The notes under the pieces were generated by a model. It saw nothing but the letters and a program-made list of their open reading frames with translations. It searched no databases and was not told the origin of the DNA. Of a stretch of DNA of 64,000 bases, positions 36,101 to 44,591 are shown in pieces. The first letter of the stretch is position 1. Every line of letters starts with the position of its first letter. The DNA comes from Bigelowiella natans CCMP2755 (Eukaryota > Cercozoa > Chlorarachniophyceae): the NCBI GenBank assembly GCA_000320545.1, contig ADNK01000559.1, forward strand, positions 42,501 through 106,500. Reading direction: 5' to 3'. A program made the translations under genes and the position numbers.

Positions 36101-38158
36101 ACTGCAGCTTGGATACTACGTAGGTTCTCCCCTACCTACGCTAGGACTGCAGCTGCTTTTACTACTGCTTACCGGAAGGAGAACTCTGTAGGCCTCAGCT
36201 TCGCTAAGGTGTGGGCCAAGGCTGGCCTTGATGCCCACTTCGATAACCTAATAAAGTTATGCAGCAACACCCTATTGAATGCTAAGCTAGACACTACTAG
36301 ACCAGCTACCCTATGGACAGACTGGTCTAAGCTAGGTATGGCTGCTGTACTTACCCAAGACCAGCAGATCATACGGGTGTGGGGCAGGGCCTGCACAGCA
36401 GCTGAGGCCAAGTACAGCCCTACAAAAGGAGAGTATAAAGCCATGACTGAGGCGCAGAGGAAACTAAGATACTACCTGCTGTCGGTGCCCAGCTTCACCT
36501 TAATGACTGACCACAAGCCCCTCCTAGGCATCGACCGCAAGCTCGAAGCGCCTAACGATGAGTATGCAGCTATGAGGGCGGACACGGAAGAGTTTAGGGA
36601 CAAGAGGACAGTGGTCTACGCACCAGGAGACAAGCAGCTTGCTGACTATTTCAGCAGGCTGTTCGAAAAGAAAGTCCCTACCCAGGTCACCCCTATGGTT
36701 AACGCGATTACCTTCGAGGACGGCGACTTCCTGCCTGAGCCAGAGGAGCTCCAGCACCTTCAAGAACACCTGGATAAATACAAACACAAGCATGAGGTAC
36801 TTAGTGATAGGATATATGTATACACTAATAATGTTAGGCGTACCTACGTGCCACGGCGGACCAGGGGAGCCCTTCTCTTTACCGCCCATGGACCTGCACA
36901 CGTAGGAGAAAACCATATCACTGCTCTACTCTACCATTACTACTGGCCCTACAAGCTAAAAGAGATAAGGACATACCTGCGTGGCTGCAGGTGCTCCAGC
37001 TTGAAGGCGGCAGGCGTCGCCACCAAGGAGTCCAGCAAGAGCCGTGCATCTAAGAAAATCAAAGCAAGGAACTTCTTAGATATCGTGCAAATTGATGTTT
37101 ATAAGTACGATGGCTATCACTACCTTACCTTCGTTGATGTGGCCACTGGAAAGTGCTGGGTTAAAAAGATTATCAAGGTCAACGTTGCTAAGAAGAACAA
37201 AGGCTTATATAAGCAGAGGCTTACTAACTGCTACCGTACCTGGGAGTCTGAGCTCCAGGCTATCCCTGATGAAGTTAGCATAAACAAGATACCAAAGAAG
37301 TTACATGTGGATAATGAGACCTCTCTTCTACAGCTACCACACCCTAATATTGATGCCTCACCTGTATACTATGCCCAGTCCAACTCCAAGGTAGAGCGAC
37401 TCCACCGCACCTTGGCCAACCTAAGCAGGATAAATAGCACCACACCAGACAAGATACAAGGGTTAGTAAACGACACCTTCACGTCTGGGGGAGGTATCAA
37501 GGATAAGGAGAGGGAAGAAGGCGACGACAACGACGACGATACCGAGAGCGAAGACGAGAAGGTCCCGTACGATGGCCGAGTTCTAAAGGAAGGACAGTAT
37601 GTTAGGGCCAAGGTAAATCTGAGATCGAGAAATAAACAAGACCCCTTCTGGGGTGGCGTTGCAAAGGTTACCGAGAGGAAGGGGAGGAAGCAGTACTACA
37701 TCTATGATGGGAACAGGGTCACCTTGCGCCACATCAGTCACCTAAAGAATTATGATATCGGTGAGAAGCTCCTAGAGGATGTTAAAGTAAACCCTACTGT
37801 GTGGGAGCGAGCAATGCCTTGTTTAGGACCCCGACCTAAGTTCGATGTGGAATATGGAAACAATAAGGTCAGGGTGAACGACGATTGGCGCATGAAGATT
37901 GTCTATCTAGGCTACCCTGGATTACGAAATATGGAGAGGGTAGCTATGAAAATAAAGGACGGAAAATATCAGCTACTCTACCTAGCTGTTCCCGACTTAC
38001 CCTTTGAGCACTGGTATAAGGTCCTGGGGGACCTTGATGCAGAGGGCTGGTATGGACACGAACCTAAGGACGAAGGTGAGTTCTGGGTAAGCGACAAAGG
38101 AGATAAGGTTAGAGAGGAATCTATTACCTGGTGGTTGGTGAAGTTCCGAAAGCGATGA
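33185..38158 (+). CDS. Retrotransposon gag-pol polyprotein
   Basis: Single ORF of 1657 residues. The gag part holds one zinc knuckle near residue 370 (CGYCSRKGKHTAKDC, CX2CX5HX4C, one residue longer than usual between C2 and H). The aspartic protease has D-S-G near 519. The reverse transcriptase has the YVDD active site near 889. RNase H carries LWTDWSKLG and TDHKPLL. The integrase has an HX3H zinc half with CRC instead of CX2C, first Asp in IVQIDVYKYD (about 1303), second in LHVDNE (about 1375) and Glu in SKVERLHRTL (about 1403). The Asp-Glu spacing is about 27 residues instead of the usual 35. About 250 residues follow the integrase core, including an acidic linker and an unrecognised C-terminal region; no chromodomain was recognised. 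gag and pol are in one frame with no frameshift. Confidence 0.95.
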   Translation: MSQQLEEQQDFGSQAVQGHEQKQERKGDTDAKEGGGTPPQAPPGPAPGIKKADAAAEALENFYEADDEDVAAESKKVVMALRALRPRASNYAKLKVSIEYKYQTHDVWAAIMQDIMDYEADLPPEWAALFRNDGGLGASRGTTQSTVKQQQPVQRNTQFMSVKTAPVMITKYNGKRGEARRWWKNARSILCDFTPNPTENDKLKWLAIIKQAMDLYETGRTRIRQLEKIHTTVSGLRDVEAIMKAFVNEQDANSLPQAIRKYRAMMQHEREPVRDFATRFQDMIDELHDFNYNTGDDQARFEEFKLKIKESTYVTEKGYTTMEAAVQAISLREQEQDRKFTSPKVPGIGNINAIKPQRDWYKDREGNRRCGYCSRKGKHTAKDCRDRKEGRPRMTIRQLNEHYEKLKRKKGRGQGYNNSKWQGSNNGKNNKYKNKKQNSINAIQQQINGILDHLKQAPTKTAVPATQDQDKPMTLDDIKNLGVCNINDEDANRTIKVAMTKVKVKDSYGDYKKLPALWDSGSMPKSFISLSTVRRLGLLDQVTKKERKYAQADGSSSMKTVGELMLKLQIPGSDAETQIKTRVAMTLSMELLLGQDALEKLGGIISFYNHKIYFAKLPKKSGRTISQNMIRLDEWTSESSVNALEFMDLADNKLPTPTELRKKNPGKTIRQITELLDKTPPADDWDIDKGKKYINKILNEKYSDITKPTTKPSSKLTPVKIELKKGYEECIINDPEHRRPEADWEKIEWQINEWAKEGKIEPSNSPWNVRHVLAKKPTYPFFRLAHNFIRHNRVIKRIQTPTPRIDDVIEHVIGYKYYSSLDKNESYMQTPIHKTSRPITAFSSRHRKWHFVVFPYGLSISGDAFSSQNYRAYTHDGMASVLWVFVFVYVDDDIICTNTVVAQIFLLENIFIRFAHFGFTIRLQKCTFLATRIKWCGYYLEQGRITPNPEKVAALQQAPKPKNAKELKSFLQTAAWILRRFSPTYARTAAAFTTAYRKENSVGLSFAKVWAKAGLDAHFDNLIKLCSNTLLNAKLDTTRPATLWTDWSKLGMAAVLTQDQQIIRVWGRACTAAEAKYSPTKGEYKAMTEAQRKLRYYLLSVPSFTLMTDHKPLLGIDRKLEAPNDEYAAMRADTEEFRDKRTVVYAPGDKQLADYFSRLFEKKVPTQVTPMVNAITFEDGDFLPEPEELQHLQEHLDKYKHKHEVLSDRIYVYTNNVRRTYVPRRTRGALLFTAHGPAHVGENHITALLYHYYWPYKLKEIRTYLRGCRCSSLKAAGVATKESSKSRASKKIKARNFLDIVQIDVYKYDGYHYLTFVDVATGKCWVKKIIKVNVAKKNKGLYKQRLTNCYRTWESELQAIPDEVSINKIPKKLHVDNETSLLQLPHPNIDASPVYYAQSNSKVERLHRTLANLSRINSTTPDKIQGLVNDTFTSGGGIKDKEREEGDDNDDDTESEDEKVPYDGRVLKEGQYVRAKVNLRSRNKQDPFWGGVAKVTERKGRKQYYIYDGNRVTLRHISHLKNYDIGEKLLEDVKVNPTVWERAMPCLGPRPKFDVEYGNNKVRVNDDWRMKIVYLGYPGLRNMERVAMKIKDGKYQLLYLAVPDLPFEHWYKVLGDLDAEGWYGHEPKDEGEFWVSDKGDKVREESITWWLVKFRKR

Positions 38159-38198
38159 AGGTCTAAGGGAATAAGGAAGGAAGGAAGGAGCAACGTGA

Positions 38199-38209
38199 CT
38201 TGGGGGAGG
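38199..38209 (+). other. Polypurine tract
   Basis: tgggggaggt immediately before the 3' LTR; the expected priming site for plus-strand DNA synthesis. Confidence 0.75.
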
Positions 38210-38535
38210 TGTAGCGCGTACCACTACGCGGGCACAAGTCACGTGCGACAACAAAGGGGTTGTCGCGGATATAGAATATAGATAACGTAGATATTAATAC
38301 AGCATAGGCACGTGGGTTCCGGCGGGACTCATGGCAGCACACCGGAAGTGTGCTGCCCCACGTGCGGCGGCATTCGCGAAAGCTTCGCGAATGATTACGC
38401 AGTGCACGATTTAATAAAAATATAATCTTTAATAAAAATAAACACAACTCTTCAAAAGGAAGCAAACGTGCCTTTCCCCCCCCCTGCCTACTTGTGCACG
38501 TAGCGCCTCGGCCTGTGAACACCTTACGCGCAACA
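38210..38535 (+). repeat. 3' LTR (326 bp)
   Basis: Same sequence as 32820-33145, with no difference seen on comparison. Confidence 0.95.
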
Positions 38536-38886
38536 GATTGGTGCATGGTTCCCACGTTCAGCCACTCGCACCCAGCAAGGCTTTCGATTTGAACGTGTCC
38601 ATGAGTGTGTTCAGTCGCCAGCAAGTGTGCTGATGGACCAAAAAAAACGTGACTTGTTCGACACACGTGGGCTATTGGGCCTGCCCGTGGCGTTCTGGTG
38701 ATCCACGATCATGATGTGGCAGAGGAAGTCTTTCTTTGCATCCAGGTGAGACGACACAATCCGGATGGATCACATGAAGTGGTTGAATTTCAGAAGGAAA
38801 AAGGGCTTAAATTCATGCCATGCGACAGCACAAAGTTTGTGCTAGATCTAAGCAATCATCGGTGGGCAGGTCTTCTATGCTATTAA
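38536..38886 (+). CDS. Open frames right of the retrotransposon, unrecognised
   Basis: Immediately after the 3' LTR a plus frame stays open for about 55 codons (GAWFPRSATRTQQGFRFERV...). A second overlapping plus frame then runs to a stop at 38886 (VLVIHDHDVAEEVFLCIQVR, CDSTKFVLDLSNHRWAG). The two could be joined by a short intron, or a shift at the A8 run near 38640. Removing the element would join the first frame to ATG-AAG-ATT at 32811-32819. No family was recognised. Confidence 0.3.
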
Positions 38887-39231
38887 TGTCGTATTTCATT
38901 GAATAAATACCTAAAAAATCTCATCCTTGGATATTTTTCCATGATGTGATTGACGATTTATGAGGCATGGAGAACACGAGAATGTCGCAGGAGTGATATC
39001 CTTGTTGAGGTAAGGAATCCGTCACAAATGCAAAGCACATGGATTAAGAATGTCCTCAAAATATTTCGAAAGGGCGAATAGAAGAGTATTTTCAAAAACT
39101 TAGATACATGAGTGTCGCACAGAGAAATGTTCATCCATTTTTTGTTTTCCTACATGATGTTCACATTATGTAATCGATTAAATGAAATTCTTCCATCCTA
39201 ACTAGCAACTAGCGCACAAAACAAACGAACA
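38887..39231. promoter_or_regulatory. Upstream region of the EF-hand membrane protein
   Basis: 345 bp of AT-rich, repeat-free sequence. No named motif was identified. Confidence 0.35.
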
Positions 39232-41443
39232 ATGGATGGAGAAAACGCACAAGATCTGGCCAATCAGGCCATTGGCGCACTTGGTGTTGTCGGATCAGAA
39301 GGGGAAGGTTCCCATAAGGAACAGTCGAAGTCAAACGTCCCTAATTTCATGGACGATGTAGATGCTGCACCTGCTCCGGAACCAGCGGGTTCGGAACAAC
39401 CAGATTTCACAGATTTTTTCACTGGTACAGCATCTACAAAAGAGGTACACAAAGTCCGAAGCATCAAAGAACCTGTTGAGGAGGAATCAGATGAAAAGAA
39501 ATCTGGAAGTGCTACCCTCCCACCTCCTGTAGTACTTGATGACGATGATGATTCCGACGACGACAATGGTTGGTTCAAAACACCTGTGCTTGCTCCGAAG
39601 GAAGAAAGGGGAAAGGGAAATGCAGTCATTACTTCAACAAATAGAGGAGGTGGAAAGGTGAAGGAAGACTTTCATCGAAAGCAGAAATTGATCAAGGCAA
39701 TGGTTGCACATTCCCCGGCTTTCCTGAAAGGTAGATGATGCGTGGTAGATCAAATCGATTCAGAGCTAAGACTAATCACCAATTTAGATTTTAAGCCATA
39801 CCTTGAGAAAGCAACTCCTATACTTGCTGCTATTGCCTCCTTTCTCGACATAGTAAGAGTATTTTGAAGTTGGACACATGGATAAATCGATGGTGAAATT
39901 GTTATTAGGCAGTACCAGTAATTGTGCAGTATGTAACATTGTTGGTGACCAAATTTAATGAGCTTCACGAGGAAATATCGTATGGAATCCTTGGATTGTT
40001 TTTCTGCTTCTTTGGAGGAGTATACCCAGTGTTGATACTTGCGGGTTTTATCTTCTAACTAGCGTTCGGATGAAACAACATAAATTTCTCTTCCAAATCT
40101 TGACTCAAAATTTTGCTCAGTCGAAACGTTCACGATGTGTGGTTTTGAAGGTGAACAAATTCAAGAAAATTAAAAATAGGCACTTAATTCTAATATTTTA
40201 ATTCAAATTAGATGCAAAGAAAGCGATAGTACAATTATATCATCAATTCAGTTCGCTCCACGGGAAAATTATGGCTGATGACCACAGGGCAATACACTTT
40301 TCTCAGCTGCAATAAACTTGAATCGCTTAATATCTTTCACCCGTACGACACATTTTAGGATGAGGATGGTGATGGGGTCAAGGATGTAGACGAAATATCT
40401 AGCTCAGAGAATTTCATGAGAAAACTTGATATCTTTGTTCTGACCGTAAAACCGGAAAAGGTATTGATAGAAAATTGTTTAATTTACGTTTATCTTTGAT
40501 GTTGCAATATGATTGCAGTTGATGAGTTCTCTTGGTACAATTTACTCCGGTAATTCAATCTCATTTAAATACATCGACTAGCACTGAAAATGTTATTCTT
40601 TTATCAGCCTGGCTTGCAATTCTTGCTGTTTTGCAAATTCAATTTGCAAAGACTGTTGCCCTCGGAACTTCGATTGGTGATGTCATTGAAAAGACTGTTG
40701 GACGGGTTGTGATTCCAATGGCGTATGAACTCCTGGAAGAGAAGGTCTATCGATTTTGCAGAGGAATACCAGAGTCATAATCATACATCATTTCCCAATC
40801 AGTATCACGATTGGATTCCAGTTCTATCAAAATACATTTCTAGGGTATGAAACTCTGATTAAAATGTTAATTGTAAATAGGGTCCGAATATTACATGTAA
40901 TTCAAAAGAATAAAATTGTTTTGCGAACTCACATTACTTCAAATAGCACTCCATCATCAAAAAAATTCATAGATTTCATGCACGTAGGCTGTTGGAGTAA
41001 GCATAGCATGGTCAGTGCAATCAATCATTAGTGCATTTCATAGTGCAATTCGAGGTGGATTTCTCGCCGCTCGCATGTGGATGAAATATTCTACGGAAGG
41101 AAAGTTTGACGCTTCAGAATCCTACCTAGATGAAGCATTGGGGTGACATTAAATTCAAAGAGTAAATTTGTAATTGGTATTGATGAATTTGGCACATCAG
41201 ATTTGGGCTCGCTGCTGTGGGCTTCATGTGGCAGTTTTACACAGGATTTACGATCCTGTTTCCATTCAATCTTTTGTTTATTCCTGTCGACGTTTTGGAG
41301 TGGACGATACGAATGACAAGTAAATAAGCTAAATGTCACCAAAGCAAACATTTTCCCCAAAAAATGTGATTAACCAATTCCCCTCCTAAATATTTGGTAT
41401 CATATTTTCATCAGTGGCCGATTCAGCTGTTGCAGCATCTTAA
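39232..41443 (+). CDS. Multipass membrane protein with one EF-hand loop, unknown function
   Basis: Eleven exons give 443 residues: 39232-39730, 39788-39852, 39909-40044, 40212-40228, 40359-40460, 40519-40549, 40608-40744, 40764-40844, 40988-41103, 41201-41319, 41415-41443. The first ~165 residues are acidic and disordered-looking. Hydrophobic segments follow (GILGLFFCFFGGVYPVLILA; AWLAILAVLQIQFAKTVALG; the SIAWSVQSIISAFHSAIRGG region; LAAVGFMWQF). A textbook 12-residue EF-hand loop DEDGDGVKDVDE lies between the first and second membrane segments. Two joins are unusual: a 17-nt exon (40212-40228) and a 19-nt intron (40745-40763); both are needed to keep frame. The protein looks like a conserved family, but I cannot name it. 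Calcium regulation of a membrane protein is inferred from the loop only. Confidence 0.78.
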
Positions 41444-41449
41444 CTGTCT

Positions 41450-42340
41450 CTCGAAGTGGTTGAAGAGCTCTGAGTTAGTAGGTGGTGTGATCGATGGACG
41501 CTCACCTCATCTAGCCATGCATGATAGTGATCGATGATTTGCGACATCTATGCATGCATGGACCGAGAAAACAACATTAATATCTAATATTTCTAGGCTT
41601 CGATCGCATCCTCTAGTCATGGCCACACATACCACCTAGCCACGCAGCATCAAAATCACCACCATGTCGATTGAGCAATTTGTTTTGCTCATGTTGCATT
41701 GCATGCATTCATTCACTGCACTACTGACTACTAGACTTGTGCATGGCACGAAACAGCCACCATTCCAGCATTCTTGCGCAACTGTTCGAATCTGGGTGTT
41801 TGACACATTCGTTGCATAGCTAGATAGCTAGATAGCTAACCGATTCTAGGATTGTCGCTTGCCAAGTCTAGAAGTGTCTCACTCCTTGATTCGTGCACTC
41901 CATCGACACTCTAGCACTGCTAGACTGTCTGTCTACCACTAGCTAGCTAGTACTAGAGTAGTCTAGCTAGCTAGTAGTCTTGACTGTGCCGTCATGTGAT
42001 CCTCTAGTTCTGGAGTCATGTCATGTGCGCTAGCTAGTCAGCTAGTCTAGCAGTGCGAGTCAATCTAGCAATGCTTTTTCAAAGTGAGACTAGTGAGACA
42101 TTGGGACACATTCTGGTGTTGATGTCACACCGCATCCATGCTAGCATGTCGACAGTGCTTTCCCGCCTTCTCACACGCAAGATGTGTGATGAGCACTAGA
42201 ACAAGACAGATCATTGATGGTGCAATGATGTCTTGATCTAGCGATCTAGTGACACCTGGCATGCACTAGTGCATGTTGGGACATGTCATGTCTAGATGTG
42301 TCACATGTTTTCCGCAATGCAATGACAATTTTTCGTCTCA
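41450..42340. other. Palindrome-rich island 4, between convergent 3' ends
   Basis: This gap between the EF-hand stop (41443) and the PLOD-like stop (42551) is the densest of the islands in CTAG (for example ctagctagtactagagtagtctagctagctag around 41940), together with GCATGC, TGCA and GACACATC-like words. No gene was recognised inside it. Confidence 0.82.
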
Positions 42341-42550
42341 ATGAAACCTAGAAACATGATTCAACTCGTCGCCGAATGACCATGAGTCGCCCTAGACATG
42401 CGCATTTACGTTCGATGAGCATTCTTCTAAGAATACTGATCATCATGAAATTATCATAGTTATGAATGGAAATGTAACAACTGCTAACTTCTAAGCGATC
42501 TTGCATTTGTCTTTTCTGGCTGAACGTGACGTTGGAATTTGAAAGAGAAA

Positions 42551-43813
42551 CTACGACGACTTCAAACTTTCCGTGTACTTGACACACTCTTTTTTCGTGC
42601 CCCAACTGTTGCAATGGGCAAAACAAACGTACTGATGCAACCAATTGTCGTACAAATTTCCATTCTCTGTTAATGTCAATCGAGACTTAACATCAAAGAG
42701 TGCTAGAGGATGAAATATTTTTGCTGCATAGTCCAGTGTCACTACGTCTTGATGATGGATGAAATATTCCCAGTATTTGTGCTGAAAATGCGAAGAAGAA
42801 ATATTCAAAAGAAATAATGATTTTGGGGCCATTTTCTCAAATTGTAGATGTCAGAGGTAATATACCTGGTCTCCGTTTCCGCCTGCAGAGACAGAGCTGC
42901 TCACCTCTATCATGGTCGATTGGTGGGGTTTATGCTGTGGGAAGAATTGCATCTTTGCATCCATCACCGCATCCACGAGCTTGTGAACCGGGCCAATAAA
43001 GCCCCCAGAATTCAAATAAATAGCTCCTCCCTGATTGTAAGATTTTCTCGCTGAATCAGTCATGTACTTCTTTGCGCCGTTGATATTTCTCGCCTGTAAA
43101 ATTAACTTTAAAGAGAGTTGACAATTTGCAAACTCAAATGTTACTGACATAGGGACTGAGTTTCTTTGCCCATGCTGGTGCTGATGGAACGTCTCCTCCA
43201 TATTCGTATTGATTTACCTCAGCAGCGAAGAATACATCGTAGCCAGAAGCTTTCCTTAGCTCTTGGTATCGTTTATAGATCTTGACAGAGAATCAAAGTA
43301 TTAGCAATGAGCTGGAAGAGAAAATTGCATGATACCTCATTCACATTGCATGCAATAGGATTCAATATCGCATCACTATCGGTGAATGCTACGATTTGGT
43401 TCGGCCGAGTTTTATTCAAGGAATGGAGGTAATCATAAAGGAGTACAACCTAATGAAACCATTAGTGTGAAAATTCGAATGTAGTCTTTTCCGTGTAACA
43501 ATTTAGTAAAATAACTTTCGTTTGGAATCCATCCCATTTTTTATGCAGTCCAATCTGTACAAATTCTGGAGATTTTTTCCAGAAACGTCCGATTAAAGTT
43601 TCCTTGATGTCACGGGTCTCGACTGTTGCAATGATTACTTTCGGGGGTTCACCCTGGACAAAAGAAAAAGGATTTGTGCTGTACCAAAGTATTCATTCCA
43701 TTAACAAGTCTTACCGCATTTAGAATCCTGTGATTATTAGTTGAAATGGTGTCCCATGATGCCTCGACGCCATTGAGTAGCAGGACACAGAAGAGTCCAA
43801 TAGCGCCCACCAT
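42551..43813 (-). CDS. PLOD/procollagen-type glycosyltransferase-like protein
   Basis: Six minus-strand exons, phase 0 throughout: 43715-43813, 43516-43653, 43336-43449, 43149-43280, 42866-43093, 42551-42781 (313 residues). The chosen ATG gives a clean signal peptide (MVGAIGLFCVLLLNGVEA). The core resembles the glycosyltransferase domain of procollagen-lysine hydroxylases and related enzymes: KVIIATVETRD, then QIVAFTDSDAIL with the D-x-D motif, then AIYLNSGGFIGPVHKLVDAV, then NGDQ and LDYAAKIFHPLA. By family knowledge these transfer glucose or galactose to hydroxylysine in the ER. No dioxygenase domain follows, so it is a stand-alone transferase; its acceptor is unknown. An alternative shorter splice of the fourth and fifth exons is possible. 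Confidence 0.78.
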
Positions 43814-44591
43814 CGAAAGAACCACCGCGTGGGTTTGAAGCACAAAGCACACCAGAAGAACACCGAAGGCTGTTTGCAATGTCAGGAAAAAATCATTGCA
43901 AGCAGCACAAACAAAAAATTAAATGCAGCCGACAAGGCGAAATGCCGAAAGTATGATTTCAGGGAAAATTAGAAATGTTTCGGTGAAAAATGTTTTTAGT
44001 TCCTAGATCTAGATCTAATTGTGGCAAAAAAGTTCCGACTCGAATTTCGTAGACATTCCCATTTCTATTAATTTCGACCATCAATTGATGTCGTAAAGGC
44101 AAATGATCCACATTTCCACATCATAGAAGCGTAGTGGATTTACGTCATGTCACAGATTTGACAGTCCAACTCAAGGATGCGACAAATCTCAACAACATGT
44201 AAGCGAAAAATAATATTGAAAGGTGATGTTACATCGCATCTTCAAACCCTAGTTAAACGAGTTCTTACAAGTCGGATCAGAAAAAAACCCTGCATTGTCA
44301 CAGATTTCAGTTCCTGCGTCCTTGGCTTCCGGTACAAATCCTAAGTAATTCCCTAGATTTGTCTCTTACGACAATAAATTTCTTAAGCATTATGGAAAAA
44401 GTGGACGGCATTTTGCAATTAAAGTACCGTAAGCAAGCATGAAGTAGGTCATCATTGTCAGCTTTTCATCACAGCACACCAGACGTTCGATGATTTGGAT
44501 AATTCCAGATGAAATCGAGGCCATTTCGTATAGTTTTTTACGCAATAACTTCAAATGAGTCTTCGTAAAAAATTACTTCACTCGAGTAACA
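43814..44591. promoter_or_regulatory. Divergent promoter region, PLOD-like / ABC transporter
   Basis: 778 bp between head-to-head starts; AT-rich, free of microsatellites and of the CTAG island pattern. No motif was identified. Confidence 0.45.

Larger units (their letters stand above)
32820..38535 (+). mobile_element. Intact Ty3/gypsy-type LTR retrotransposon
   Basis: A 5.7-kb element with two LTRs of 326 bp that appear identical by eye, a primer-binding-site candidate, one uninterrupted gag-pol ORF (33185-38158), a purine tract and a gatt target duplication. Domain order protease - reverse transcriptase - RNase H - integrase is that of Ty3/gypsy (Metaviridae), not copia. Identical LTRs and an open ORF imply recent insertion. 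Confidence 0.95.

Noticed and set aside
33185-38158. Copia-type assignment of the LTR element
   Set aside because: Integrase follows RNase H instead of preceding the reverse transcriptase, so the order is Ty3/gypsy.
40745-40763. Nucleomorph origin of the window, suggested by a 19-nt intron
   Set aside because: All other introns are longer, intergenic gaps are large and microsatellites abound, unlike compact nucleomorph genomes; the gene content is nuclear.
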